From: Pseudomonas sp.
GTDB lineage: Bacteria > Pseudomonadota > Gammaproteobacteria > Pseudomonadales > Pseudomonadaceae
NCBI RefSeq assembly: GCF_017744435.1
Contig: NZ_JAGIBG010000007.1
Location: forward strand, 62,001 to 126,000
Length of the DNA: 64,000 bases
Reading direction: 5' to 3'
The notes under the pieces are model-generated. The model worked only from the letters and a program-made list of their open reading frames with translations, searched no databases and was not told the DNA's origin. Made by a program: the position numbers and the translations under genes. The first letter of the stretch is position 1. Every line of letters starts with the position of its first letter. Positions 27,763 through 36,823 of this stretch are shown here, in pieces.

Positions 27763-29277
27763 TCAGGCCTTGGGAATATAGGCCACGCTTTGCTCATCAC
27801 GGGCGTGCAGCCACTGCTCGCCACGGCTGGGCTGGGTGGTGACGATCTGGTGATCGCTCTCCAGGTAGCCAAAGGGCGGCGCCTCGCCGTGGAGGTAATG
27901 CGCGACGATGATCGTACGCTGCGGGTCCCAGTGCTTGCCGCTGGTACGCTCCAGCCAGGCCATCAAGGTGGCGGTGTCGCCGCTGCGGGGGTAATCCTCG
28001 GTTTGCGCCACATAGTAGAAGGGGGCACCACCCGTTTGGAGGTACATCGGCACCTTGTTATCCACCTCGACCATGACCATTTGCCATTGCGCCAGCGGTG
28101 CCTGGCGGCTCGCCTGCTCACGCACGGCCTCGCCGAAGCGGATCACGCCGCCGCCGCCATTGCTCCAGGGCACCAGGATGCCCAGCACCGCCAGCAGCAA
28201 CACGGCGGTGACCGCGAAGCCGGCCTGCAGACGCCGCCCGGCGGCCTCGCGCAGGGCCATGCGGCGGGTGATCCACCAGGCACCGAGCAGTTGCGCGAAC
28301 GGCACCAGCGGCAGCACATAGTAGCTGCGCCTGCTGCCACTGGCGGTGAAGAACAGCATCAGCAGGCCAAGCCCCTGAATCAGCCAGCGGGTATCCGGCT
28401 CGATCTGCCGCCAGTGGCGCAGGGCGACCCACACGGCAATGATCCAGCAGGGCGCCCAGGGCAGGGTGTAGACCGGCAGGTACACCAGGTAGGTGTAGAT
28501 CGGCCCGAGGTTGTCGAATGGCTGGAAGAACCGCACCACGTTTTCCCGCAGTACCAGCCCGAGGCCGCTTTCGCCGTAGTTGGGCGCGCCGTACAGGTGC
28601 GAGAGTAGAAACGGCAGCATGTACAGCGCTCCGGCCAGCAACAGCGCAGCCAGCAGGCGCAGGTTCAGGTGGCGGCGCCAACGGCCTTCACTCAGCAGGT
28701 GCGGCAGCAACACCAGGCCTGGCAGGATGAAGCCGATCAGGCCCTTGAACAGCGAGGTCAAAGCCAACAGCCCGAAGAAGCCGACATAGCGCCAGAAACG
28801 CGTATCGTCCGGCCCACGCCAGTACCACCAGACCGCCGCCAGCACGCCGCACACCGTCAGGATATCGGCGGTGGCGACCCGTGCCCAGAACACGAAGTAG
28901 AAGGTCGTGGCCAGCATCCAGCCGGCTACCAGTCCAGTGCCTTTGCGGAACAACCGCTCTCCGAGCAGGTAGACCAGCCAAACGCTGAACCACGCGGCGA
29001 TGACGGAGGACAGGCGCAGCGACCAAGGGCCCAGGCCACCGGTCAACCAGGCGCTGGCAGTGATCAGCCAGTAGGACAGCAGGGGTTTGTCGTAATAGGC
29101 GCCACCCTTGAGATACGGGTCAAAGTAGTCGCCGCTTTGCAGCATCTGCAGGGTGATGTTCGCCCAGCGGGTTTCCGCGCCCCAAAGTTCGCGACTACCC
29201 AGGCCCAGCATCAATAAAACAGCGGTAGTGGCAAGTAGTAACAGCAGCGCGCGTTGATCGGTTCTTCTCTGATGCAT
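27763..29277 (-). CDS. GT39-family (ArnT/PMT-like) membrane glycosyltransferase
   Basis: This 504-residue polytopic protein has the GT39 first-loop motif ELWGAETRWANITLQMLQSG (about 30-49), KGGAYYDKPLLSYWLITASAW, and a long series of membrane helices. It is separate from the arnT in the operon and from the glycosyltransferase after ugd. It is likely to move a sugar from a polyprenyl-phosphate carrier onto an envelope acceptor. It lies 409 bases upstream of arnB in the same direction, so co-regulation is possible but it could also be independent. Substrate unknown. Confidence 0.75.
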   Translation of the reverse strand: MHQRRTDQRALLLLLATTAVLLMLGLGSRELWGAETRWANITLQMLQSGDYFDPYLKGGAYYDKPLLSYWLITASAWLTGGLGPWSLRLSSVIAAWFSVWLVYLLGERLFRKGTGLVAGWMLATTFYFVFWARVATADILTVCGVLAAVWWYWRGPDDTRFWRYVGFFGLLALTSLFKGLIGFILPGLVLLPHLLSEGRWRRHLNLRLLAALLLAGALYMLPFLLSHLYGAPNYGESGLGLVLRENVVRFFQPFDNLGPIYTYLVYLPVYTLPWAPCWIIAVWVALRHWRQIEPDTRWLIQGLGLLMLFFTASGSRRSYYVLPLVPFAQLLGAWWITRRMALREAAGRRLQAGFAVTAVLLLAVLGILVPWSNGGGGVIRFGEAVREQASRQAPLAQWQMVMVEVDNKVPMYLQTGGAPFYYVAQTEDYPRSGDTATLMAWLERTSGKHWDPQRTIIVAHYLHGEAPPFGYLESDHQIVTTQPSRGEQWLHARDEQSVAYIPKA

Positions 29278-29389
29278 GGCTGACTCTGCGGGCAGGCAAA
29301 TTGTCGGCGAATCCTAGGCAGCAAAAAGTGCGAGGGCAGTGAAGAATTGGTGAAAAAGTTGCAAAGCAGTGGGCGGAGCACACTCTTTA

Positions 29390-29425
29390 TATAACTACAC
29401 TAAATGAACATTTAGTGTAGTTATA
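29390..29425. repeat. 36-bp near-perfect palindrome
   Basis: Two perfect 17-bp arms (29390-29406 and 29409-29425; outer part TATAACTACAC, inner part TAAATG) are separated by only two bases. The arms are AT-rich and have no adjoining T-run on either strand, so it is not a typical terminator. It lies between a methyltransferase gene and a glycosyltransferase gene, both on the minus strand. It could be a repressor operator, a recombination site, or an mRNA hairpin. Confidence 0.9.
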
Positions 29426-29443
29426 ACCAAAAAGCGATGACAT

Positions 29444-30055
29444 TCAATAGCAGGAGCGGGCAAGCCACACCGTCAGGCCGCCACAGGCCGGGTCTTCCAC
29501 GATGTGATCCAGGGCTTCAAAACCATGGCTCTGCAGCAGGCTTACATATTCCTTTGGATCCAGGCTGGCGTGATAAAGGGTTTCACCCTCGAATTCGCCC
29601 AACGCCTCGCCATGGGACGGGCCGCTGGTGAACATCAGATAAGCGCCCGGCGCAGCGTGCTTCTGAAATGTCGGGAACATCCGGCGCTGGTCGTCGGGCT
29701 TGAGATGGAAAAAGCTGTTCCAGGCCAGGATGCCAGCGAACTGTCGATCAAGTTGCAGCGTGCGCATGTCTGCGTGAATCCATTGCTGTTCGGGGAAACG
29801 TGCGCGGCACATGGCAAGCATCTTCGCGGAAGCATCCACACCGACAAGCGACAAGCCAGCCTCGATCAGGAATCGCGCAACGGGCTGGCCAGAACCGCAG
29901 CCCAGATCAAGCACCACATCAGATGGCTGCAGCAACGCACGAAAACGTTCGATCCATTTGTGGTCAGTCAGATGATTACCGCGCAGTCGATCCCAAGCCG
30001 AAGCGTGGCGGTGGTAAAGATCGATGATCTGGTCGGCTGATGGGTGGTGAGCCAT
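29444..30055 (-). CDS. Class I SAM-dependent methyltransferase
   Basis: This 203-residue methyltransferase has motif I VVLDLGCGSGQPVARFLIEAG (split here as VLDLGCGSGQP, about 44-54), motif II LVGVDASAKML, and the motif IV region ILAWNSFFHLKPDDQRRMF. Start: ATG at 30055 (MAHHPSADQIID), with AGGA seven bases upstream; a frame to 30154 adds an unconserved 33 residues. Substrate not known. It is the last ordinary gene before the integrase fragment. Confidence 0.82.
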   Translation of the reverse strand: MAHHPSADQIIDLYHRHASAWDRLRGNHLTDHKWIERFRALLQPSDVVLDLGCGSGQPVARFLIEAGLSLVGVDASAKMLAMCRARFPEQQWIHADMRTLQLDRQFAGILAWNSFFHLKPDDQRRMFPTFQKHAAPGAYLMFTSGPSHGEALGEFEGETLYHASLDPKEYVSLLQSHGFEALDHIVEDPACGGLTVWLARSCY

Positions 30056-30260
30056 GGGGCATCCTTGAATGGCTAGTTGAACGGCCTGGGCGACGTCTGC
30101 GGATTTGAAATGTACCCCAGGTGTGGCCCGTGAGGGATACATGAATCTGCGCATAATGCATATTATGTTAAATTGAGTATTAGGTAGATTCGCCCGCTCG
30201 TGTCTGTTTTCACTTACCTACGAACGAGATTTCGCAAAGCTATGATGCGCCAATCGCGTT

Positions 30261-30737
30261 TTGAAGGTTTGCGACCGTTTCGTGACCAGCGATCAGACTG
30301 AATCCGCTTGGGGTGATCCTGTCATGGCCAATGAGAAATGGAGGCCATTCAGTCTGAAGCAATTCAAAGTCTCACCGAATGACCTGAAGTTAAAGCCAGA
30401 CGCCACCTCCCTGGATACAGAGCCTGGCGTGGCCTTGAGCGTGGCTCGTTACAAGCCATCTCCGAGCACCCTCAACCAGATCTACACGATTTGCAGTCGG
30501 TTCTTTGAATACATAATCGAAGACGGGACAGCTGCGGCTAACCCTTTCCGGATGATCAAGAAGCGCACCCTCAACCGTGGAGCGCCGCAAGAAGAAGGCT
30601 CCAATCGCGCCCTGACGCCCTTGCAGTGGGACTACGTGCTGGTGACCGCTGAACGGATGGCCCAGGATGAGCCAGAGCGGCACGAGCGCACTCTATTCAT
30701 CGTCGCCACACTCTTGGATTACATGCGGCGGTGTTAA
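30261..30737 (+). pseudogene. Internal fragment of a phage-type tyrosine recombinase/integrase
   Basis: The 158-codon frame resembles the middle of Pseudomonas tyrosine integrases. It shows WRPFSLKQFKVSP, SPSTLNQIYTICSRFFEYII, a core-binding segment with AANPFRMIKKR, and the start of the catalytic domain (ALTPLQWDYVL, ERHERTLFIVATL). Homology stops at about 30717, where the expected membrane-facing 'YLRVSDL' region is replaced by LDYMRRC and a stop. The catalytic Arg, His and Tyr are missing, as is the usual N-terminus. It is read as an inactive remnant marking past integration. No signal of a function is seen in the 170 bases after it. Confidence 0.75.
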
Positions 30738-30909
30738 GCCTCCACGAGAGCCTGTCGGTGGATCGAGCCTCCGTTTATAGCTGTGCATCGGCAGGTAAAT
30801 CAGAACTGGCTCGAGCCAGGAAAAGTTTCATGATGAACCGCCACCGCGAGGCCTACGATAAGCACCAAAGGGTCATGTTCCCGCGCCTCAACTCCACAGG
30901 AATTCAAAA

Positions 30910-31134
30910 ATGATCGCTAACCTCGTCAAAGTTTCACTGCTGGCCAGTGCTGTGTTGTTGAGCGCCTGCTCGGCTTCGGGTGTGAGTACCCGAAACGATT
31001 ACTCGGTCGACTCCGTGGCGCCGGCGGGGTTTGGTCCGGGGCCGACGAACAGTGGCAAGCAGATGAATTTCCACGGTAACGCGTTGAGCAACAGCTTTGG
31101 CGAGTACAGTTCCGGGTTGCTGCACGACGATTGA
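30910..31134 (+). CDS. Small predicted lipoprotein
   Basis: This 74-residue protein has a signal sequence and lipobox LLSACSAS, so the mature lipoprotein would start at Cys 20. The rest is short, Gly/Asn/Ser-rich and ends SYSSGLLHDD-like (EYSSGLLHDD). AGGA lies 8 bases before the ATG. No family recognised. It stands alone between the integrase fragment and a hydrolase gene. Confidence 0.65.
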   Translation: MIANLVKVSLLASAVLLSACSASGVSTRNDYSVDSVAPAGFGPGPTNSGKQMNFHGNALSNSFGEYSSGLLHDD

Positions 31135-31310
31135 ATGAGCACTGCCTCTACCACCTCCTGAGCGTTTCACTCGCCGCTGGCTCACTTCGTTCGGATGCCA
31201 GCGACAGGTTGTTTGCAATCACGCGTCCTGAATCACACCCCTAAACGACGTTTATGGACCGTCGTGTCGAGGTCAGGATTGCAGACAACCTCATCCAGGA
31301 TGTGCAAATC

Positions 31311-32156
31311 ATGAACGCTTCAGCCACTGCCATTACCGCTCCAACCCAATTTGTTGAAGTGAATGACCGTCGCCTGGCTTATCGAACGATCGGTAGCGGC
31401 CAGCCGCTGGTACTGCTGGTTCGATACCGCGGCACGATGGACGATTGGGACCCGCTGTTCCTCGACAAGCTGGCCGAGCGCGGTTTTCAGGTGACTGTCT
31501 TTGACTACAGCGGACTGGGCCAATCAAGCGGCACGCCTAGCTACAATCCGGGAGCACTGGCCAAGGATGCAATTGAGCTCATCCAGGCGCTGGAGCTTGG
31601 CAAAGTTGTGATTGGTGGGTGGTCACTCGGGGGAATTGCCGCTCAGGTGGTACTGGCGCAGGCGCCACAACTGGTAAGCCATGCCGTACTGATGGGTACG
31701 ACGCCACCCGGTCAGTTGGCCATACCCGGTGAAGCCCTGTTCTATGAACTGGCTCGTCGAGAGAATGACTTCGAGGATTTCGTAAGCCTTTTCTTCGAGC
31801 CAGCCTCGGATACCAGCCGAGCAGCAGCCGAGAGGGCCTGGGCACGACTGGCTTCACGCATGGCGGATCGCAGCCCCCAAGTGCCTGTCGAGTGGGCGGC
31901 CCAGCAACTGGGAGACGGGCCCAAAAACCCAGTCTTTCCAGTCGAAGCGGTGTTACATGCACTGAAAAGTACTACTGTCCCCCTACTCCACCTGGGCGCC
32001 GACCACGACATCGTATTCCCGGTCGAGAACTGGTACGCCCTGAACAGCCAGCTGCCGACGCTGACTCTCGTGAGCTTCCCAAGCGCTGGCCACGGGCCTC
32101 ACATGCAGTACCCGGAGGCGGCGGCTGGTCACATTGCCGCTTTCATCTCGGCATAG
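31311..32156 (+). CDS. Alpha/beta hydrolase
   Basis: This 281-residue alpha/beta-hydrolase has its nucleophile Ser in VIGGWSLGGIAAQ (about 105), an Asp in HLGADHDIVFP (about 232) and a His in SAGHGPHMQYP (about 262). The oxyanion strand reads LVRYRGTMDDWDP, a subfamily with RGTMDDWDP in place of HGF. The start is taken as ATG 31311 (MNASATA); a frame from 31254 adds 19 residues. A terminator follows at 32166. Substrate unknown. Confidence 0.85.
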   Translation: MNASATAITAPTQFVEVNDRRLAYRTIGSGQPLVLLVRYRGTMDDWDPLFLDKLAERGFQVTVFDYSGLGQSSGTPSYNPGALAKDAIELIQALELGKVVIGGWSLGGIAAQVVLAQAPQLVSHAVLMGTTPPGQLAIPGEALFYELARRENDFEDFVSLFFEPASDTSRAAAERAWARLASRMADRSPQVPVEWAAQQLGDGPKNPVFPVEAVLHALKSTTVPLLHLGADHDIVFPVENWYALNSQLPTLTLVSFPSAGHGPHMQYPEAAAGHIAAFISA

Positions 32157-32165
32157 GCTACTCGC

Positions 32166-32190
32166 GGGGCCACACGAGTGGCCCCTTTTA
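32166..32190 (+). terminator. Rho-independent terminator after the alpha/beta hydrolase gene
   Basis: GGGGCCAC-ACGA-GTGGCCCC forms a perfect 8-bp stem with a 4-base loop followed by TTTTA. It abuts the convergent regulator gene. Confidence 0.85.
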
Positions 32191-33141
32191 TCAGCCGACT
32201 ACTACTCGCCTGGCATCCCTGCGTACTGCCTGAGGCGGCACGCCAAAACCGCGAACAAACACTTCTCGCATGTGTCGGCGATCCCTGAAGCCTGTCTCCT
32301 TGGCCACCACATCCAGGCTGTGTCGGCTTTGCTCGATCATCAACCGAGCTGCCTCCAGACGCAGGCTTTCCACTGCCTTGGCCGGTGATTGCCCAGTTTC
32401 TGCGGTGAATACGCGAGTGAACTGCCTGGGGCTCAAGTGCGCGACTTCAGCAAGTTCATCGACACTCAACTGACGGTTCAAGTGCTTGCGGGCGTAATCC
32501 AGCGCCGTCTGAATGCGATCCGACTTCGGCGAAAGCGACAGCAACTCGGAGTGTTGGGATTGCCCACCGGAGCGGCGCTGATGCATCACCAACTTGCGCG
32601 CCACCGACCGGGCCATGTCGGCTCCCAAGTCTTTTTCCACCATGCCCAACGCCATATCCAGGGCGGCGGTCATGCCTGCAGACGTCCATATGGGCCCATC
32701 CACGATGAAAATCCGGTCTTCTTCGACTTCTATTTTCGGGTGGTGCTCGCGCAGCTTGTTGGCATAGGCCCAGTGTGTCGTTGCTCGCCGATTGTCGAGG
32801 ACGCCTGCCTGCGCCAACACGAAGCAGCCCGTGCACAGGCCTGCCGTGCGCCGCGCCCCGTCGACAAAACCTCGCACACTGGCAAGTACCTCCTCACTCG
32901 GCGGCGTGAGCGGCGTAAACGTCCCGGTAATCATCCAGGTGTCGGCCAAGCCGGGCGCGCCCAAGGGAAGCGTGTCGATGTACATCCCCAGTGAGGAGCG
33001 CACCGTTCCACCCTTGATGGAAAAATTCTGGATCTTGTAAGCCGTTTCGCCGGCAACGATGTTGGCAAACTCGAACACGGATTGCGTGGCCAAAGACATG
33101 ACCTGGAAACCTTCGGTTATCAGATAGCCGACCCGGTGCAT
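32191..33141 (-). CDS. GlxA-type transcriptional regulator (DJ-1/PfpI plus AraC HTH)
   Basis: This 316-residue protein has an N-terminal DJ-1/PfpI-like domain (about 1-185) with the Cys of AGLCTGCFVLAQAG at the nucleophile-elbow position. Two C-terminal AraC helix-turn-helix motifs follow: LSVDELAEVAHLSPRQFTRVF and SLDVVAKETGFRDRRHMREVF. GGAG is seven bases before the ATG. It is divergent from a short-chain dehydrogenase gene, across a 105-base gap, and probably controls that block. Ligand unknown. Confidence 0.9.
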   Translation of the reverse strand: MHRVGYLITEGFQVMSLATQSVFEFANIVAGETAYKIQNFSIKGGTVRSSLGMYIDTLPLGAPGLADTWMITGTFTPLTPPSEEVLASVRGFVDGARRTAGLCTGCFVLAQAGVLDNRRATTHWAYANKLREHHPKIEVEEDRIFIVDGPIWTSAGMTAALDMALGMVEKDLGADMARSVARKLVMHQRRSGGQSQHSELLSLSPKSDRIQTALDYARKHLNRQLSVDELAEVAHLSPRQFTRVFTAETGQSPAKAVESLRLEAARLMIEQSRHSLDVVAKETGFRDRRHMREVFVRGFGVPPQAVRRDARRVVVG

Positions 33142-33246
33142 CGAATGACTCCTTATGCGATGTCCTGAAAACGTATCTTATGTGTCGTTTAAGACGAAAG
33201 CGACCTTCTGCATCATGGCGCCACACCCACACAACGGAGCATGACC

Positions 33247-34044
33247 ATGACGCAGCAATCCAAAGGCACCGCGCTCATCACCGGCGCTTCCAGCGGAATC
33301 GGCGCGATCTACGCAGAGCGCCTGGCTCGCCGGGGCTATGACCTCGTGCTGGTGGCCCGCAACCGGGAGCGCCTCAACGCCCTGGCCAGCCGGATCACCA
33401 CCGAGACCCAGCAGAACGTGGAGGTTTTTCCGGCTGATCTTTCCAAAACTGATGACCTGGTGAAGGTCGAGCGCAAACTACGTGAAGACGTCAGCATCAG
33501 GCTGCTGGTGAATAATGCCGGCATCGGCACTCACACAAGCCTGCTGGAAAGTGATGTCGAACGCATGGCCGAAATGATCAGCCTCAACATCACCGCCTTG
33601 ACCCGCCTTACCTACGCAGCCGTTCCAGGTTTCGTCGCCCGCCAGCAAGGCGCCGTCATCAACATCTCGTCCATCGCAGGTTTGGCTCCAGAGTTGCTCA
33701 ACGGTGTATACGGCGGCAGCAAGGCCTTTGTCACCGCCTTCAGCCAATCCCTGCACAAAGAGCTTGCAGACAGCGGCATCAAAGTCCAGGCGGTTTTGCC
33801 AGGCGCTACCGCGACCGACTTTTGGCAGATCGGCGGCCTGCCTGTCGAGAACCTGGACCCCAGTATCGTCATGTCAGCCCATGACCTGGTCGAGGGTGCA
33901 CTGCAGGATTTCGACAACGATGTGCTGCTCTCCATCCCGTCGCTGCATGACCTGCAAGCTTTTTATCACTACGAGTCCAGCCGGCAAGCACTGTTCAGCC
34001 AGTTGTCCAGCAACCAGCTCGCCCCGCGCTACAACGCCAAGTGA
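33247..34044 (+). CDS. Short-chain dehydrogenase/reductase
   Basis: This 265-residue SDR shows the cofactor motif TGASSGIG (about 13-20), NNAG (about 89), the active-site Ser in VINISSIAG and the YxxxK pair in YGGSKAF. The ATG at 33247 has GGAG seven bases upstream; an ATG two codons earlier is one base from GGAG and less likely. The stop overlaps the frame of the next gene. It is divergent from the GlxA-type regulator, and is probably the first gene of an SDR-CMD-MDR set. Confidence 0.9.
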   Translation: MTQQSKGTALITGASSGIGAIYAERLARRGYDLVLVARNRERLNALASRITTETQQNVEVFPADLSKTDDLVKVERKLREDVSIRLLVNNAGIGTHTSLLESDVERMAEMISLNITALTRLTYAAVPGFVARQQGAVINISSIAGLAPELLNGVYGGSKAFVTAFSQSLHKELADSGIKVQAVLPGATATDFWQIGGLPVENLDPSIVMSAHDLVEGALQDFDNDVLLSIPSLHDLQAFYHYESSRQALFSQLSSNQLAPRYNAK

Positions 34045-34067
34045 TCACCCGCACAGGAAACGCAATC

Positions 34068-34586
34068 ATGACTCGCATCGCTGCACTGACGCTCGACCAG
34101 GCGCCCACCGCTGCCCGTACCGCCTTGCAAGGCGTGGAAAAAGGCTTGGGTTTTATTCCGAATGCCTTCGCCACCCTCGCCCATTCCCCTGCAGCCCTCG
34201 GTGGCTATCTTGCGCTGTCGCAAGCGCTGAACAAGAACAGCCTCAGCCCCGCCGAGCGTGAAGTAGCGGCCCTGGCTGCATCAGCGGTGAATGGCTGTGA
34301 CTACTGCATCGCCGCTCACAGTTTCTTTGGCGGCAACGTTGGTCTGGATGCTGACGCGCTGCTGGCTGCACGGGCCGGCACACTCGACGGCGTTGCTGCA
34401 TTCGCCAGGGCGGTTACGCTGAGTCGAGGCCAGGTCAGCAATGCGCAGCTGGCGGCGGCACGGGAAGCAGGGCTCGATGACGTGAAAATCGTCGATATCA
34501 TCGCCCAGGTTTCCCTGCTGACGCTGACCAACTACCTCAACAATGTGGCCATGACGGAGATTGATTTTCCACCGAATGGCAATTGA
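34068..34586 (+). CDS. Carboxymuconolactone decarboxylase family (AhpD-like) protein
   Basis: This 172-residue CMD-fold protein has an AhpD-type redox pair in NGCDYCIAAHSFFG (about 75-88). Such proteins are typically peroxidase-related or thiol-active rather than decarboxylases. AGGAAA precedes the ATG at 34068. It lies 23 bases after the SDR and 135 bases before the oxidoreductase. Confidence 0.88.
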   Translation: MTRIAALTLDQAPTAARTALQGVEKGLGFIPNAFATLAHSPAALGGYLALSQALNKNSLSPAEREVAALAASAVNGCDYCIAAHSFFGGNVGLDADALLAARAGTLDGVAAFARAVTLSRGQVSNAQLAAAREAGLDDVKIVDIIAQVSLLTLTNYLNNVAMTEIDFPPNGN

Positions 34587-34721
34587 TGACTGGCACGGAC
34601 GCACGCGCTTCACAGTATTTTCATCGCCATCGAGAAAGTCTTACTCCATTCAGGCTGTTTTTTGCGTGAATCAAAACGAATAGCCTGCACCCACTTTTCG
34701 ATTTCCAAAGAGGTAGAACCC

Positions 34722-35729
34722 ATGAAGGCTGTCGTTTACACCCAGGCTGGCTTGCCGATCCAGGATCCCCAGTCACTGTTCGACGCGCAGTTGCCATCAC
34801 CGAAGCCCGGTGCCCGGGATCTCCTGATCGAGATCAAGGCGATTGCGGTCAACCCGGTTGATACGAAGATTCGGGCCAGCCGTGGCGGGGAGCAACCACA
34901 GGTTCTCGGCTGGGATGCTGTCGGCGTTGTCCGCGAGACTGGCCCACAGGTAACGCTATTCAGGCCAGGGGACGAGGTGTTCTACGCCGGCGCCATTGAC
35001 CGACCAGGCAGCTATAGCGAGCTCCATGTGGTGGATGAGCGCATTGTCGGCCACAAGCCTCGCAGCCTGGACAACGCCAGTGCCGCCGCCCTGCCCCTCA
35101 CCTCCATCACTGCCTGGGAGTTGCTGTTCGACCGTCTAGCCGTCGAAGAAAATGGCGGTAAAGGGCAGAGCCTGCTCGTTGTAGGAGCTGCAGGCGGTGT
35201 GGGCTCGATCCTGGTACAGCTGGCAAGGCAGCTGACGCAGCTTACCGTCATAGGCACTGCCTCAAGGCCTGAGACTCAAGCCTGGGTCAAAGCGTTGGGC
35301 GCTCATCATGTCATTGACCACGCCGAGTCGATCCCACTTCAGCTGGAAGAGCTAAAGCTTAATCCGATCGATTATGTGATCAGCCTGACGCACACCGACA
35401 CCTACCTGCCACAACTGGTGGAAGTGCTTCGTCCACAAGGCAAGCTCGCACTGATTGATGATCCGGCACAGCTGGATGTCATGCCGCTCAAGCGCAAATC
35501 GCTGTCATTGCACTGGGAGCTCATGTTCACCCGCTCGCTGTACAAGACCGAAGACATGATCAAGCAGCACCAACTGCTCGAACGTGTTTCGCAACTGGTC
35601 GACGACGGCATACTGAAAACGACTGTCGGGGAGCATTTTGGGAGCATTTGTGCCGACAATCTCAAACGTGCCCACGCCTTGATCGAAAGCGGCAAGGCCC
35701 GAGGCAAGATTGTCCTGGAAGGGTTCTGA
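34722..35729 (+). CDS. Zinc-type alcohol dehydrogenase-like / quinone reductase family (MDR) protein
   Basis: This 335-residue medium-chain dehydrogenase-like protein starts MKAVVYTQAGLPIQ. It has AVNPVDTKIRAS, DEVFYAG, and a nucleotide motif VVGAAGGVGSILVQLARQL (about 152). Zn ligands of true ADHs are absent, so NADPH-dependent reduction of an enone or quinone is likely. The ATG at 34722 follows AAGAGGT; an earlier frame adds 20 unsupported residues. Confidence 0.88.
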   Translation: MKAVVYTQAGLPIQDPQSLFDAQLPSPKPGARDLLIEIKAIAVNPVDTKIRASRGGEQPQVLGWDAVGVVRETGPQVTLFRPGDEVFYAGAIDRPGSYSELHVVDERIVGHKPRSLDNASAAALPLTSITAWELLFDRLAVEENGGKGQSLLVVGAAGGVGSILVQLARQLTQLTVIGTASRPETQAWVKALGAHHVIDHAESIPLQLEELKLNPIDYVISLTHTDTYLPQLVEVLRPQGKLALIDDPAQLDVMPLKRKSLSLHWELMFTRSLYKTEDMIKQHQLLERVSQLVDDGILKTTVGEHFGSICADNLKRAHALIESGKARGKIVLEGF

Positions 35730-35816
35730 TCACGGCTCACACAAGCGCCCGCGTGATAGCGCGGGCTCATCAGCCTTCATGCCCTCACCTTCCCAAACGT
35801 GAAAACGACGAGGGTC

Positions 35817-36719
35817 TCATGTCGGCGCACCCGCACTCCGGAGTGCATCCAGAACCACCTTGAATGCAGCTGTTTGCTGCCGGCGTGTCGGGTAATAGAG
35901 ATGGTAGCCAGGGAACATTTCCGACCACTCACCCAACACCTCCTCAAGCGCGCCGCTGCTGATGTATGCCTGCACATGGGCATCGGTCACCTGGGCCAGC
36001 CCTGCCCCGGCAAGGCAGGCGTCGAGAATCTGCAGCGAACTGTTCATGATCAGGGGCCCTTGTACTCGGACACGGAACTCGTTGCCATCGCAGGTGAACT
36101 CCCAGGGGTAAAGACCTCCGTGCGTAGGCAAACGCAGGTTGATGCAGCGGTGGGTCATCAGCTCTTCAGGCCGCTGGGGTACGCCGTATCGCCTCAGGTA
36201 GGCAGGTGACGCGACGGTCACCATGCGCATGGGTGGCCCAATGGGTACCGCTACCATGTCGGCATCGATGATGCCGCCCAGTCGCACGCCCGCGTCGAAA
36301 CGCTCGGCAACGATGTCCGTCAGGCCGTAGTCGGTCACCAACTCGATCGTGATGTCTGGATAGGACTCGATTACTGACTGCAGCTTGGGCCAAATCACGT
36401 TGCGGGCGGCGAATTCGTCAGCGGTAATGCGCACCGTACCTGACGGGTGTTGGCCGAATTCCGTCAGCGCGCCCAGGCACCCGTCAATCTGATCCAACAG
36501 CGGCGCGATCTCTTGCAGCAGCCGCTCCCCCGCTTCGGTTCTGGTGACGCTTCGGGTGGTGCGCGTGAGTAGCCGCACCCCGAGGCGTTCCTCCAGACCC
36601 CGAATTATCTGGCTGACGGCCGATGGTGAGACCCCCAGATGCGCCGCTGCCCGGGTGAAATTACGCTCCCTGGCCACGGCCACGAAAACCGCCAGATCGC
36701 TCAAGTTGTCTGCCTTCAT
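35817..36719 (-). CDS. LysR-family transcriptional regulator
   Basis: This 300-residue LysR protein has an N-terminal HTH (NFTRAAAHLGVSPSAVSQIIRGLEERLGVRLL) and a periplasmic-binding-like effector domain. The ATG at 36719 (MKADNLSDLAVF) fits the family; MKLGLI six residues earlier lacks a good ribosome site. It is divergent from the cupin gene across a 104-base gap with an inverted repeat, the usual layout for self- and target-regulation. Effector unknown. Confidence 0.92.
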   Translation of the reverse strand: MKADNLSDLAVFVAVARERNFTRAAAHLGVSPSAVSQIIRGLEERLGVRLLTRTTRSVTRTEAGERLLQEIAPLLDQIDGCLGALTEFGQHPSGTVRITADEFAARNVIWPKLQSVIESYPDITIELVTDYGLTDIVAERFDAGVRLGGIIDADMVAVPIGPPMRMVTVASPAYLRRYGVPQRPEELMTHRCINLRLPTHGGLYPWEFTCDGNEFRVRVQGPLIMNSSLQILDACLAGAGLAQVTDAHVQAYISSGALEEVLGEWSEMFPGYHLYYPTRRQQTAAFKVVLDALRSAGAPT

Positions 36720-36789
36720 TATTAAGCCCAGCTTCAAACCGATTTCTGGATTTTGCCAATATTCGAATTAAAACGCGGTGAGTACAGTT

Positions 36790-36811
36790 CTCTCAAGCCG
36801 ATTTTCGAGAG
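36790..36811. promoter_or_regulatory. Candidate LysR box between the LysR and cupin genes
   Basis: CTCTC-N12-GAGAG at 36790-36811 contains a T-N11-A type spacing. It sits in the divergent intergenic gap just upstream of the cupin ribosome site. Assignment to the adjacent LysR protein is by position. Confidence 0.4.
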
Positions 36812-36823
36812 GTTTTAAACACC

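Noticed and set aside
29278..29443. The 36-bp palindrome as a CRISPR repeat or transposon end
   Set aside because: Only one copy is seen, without spacers, transposase or target duplication in this window.
30731..30913. A 60-codon frame after the integrase fragment
   Set aside because: No ribosome site, no recognisable family, and it overlaps both the integrase fragment and the start of the lipoprotein gene.
35745..35767. GC hairpin after the MDR gene (GCCCGCG-N6-CGCGGGC)
   Set aside because: The stem is good but no T-run follows, so it is not called a terminator.
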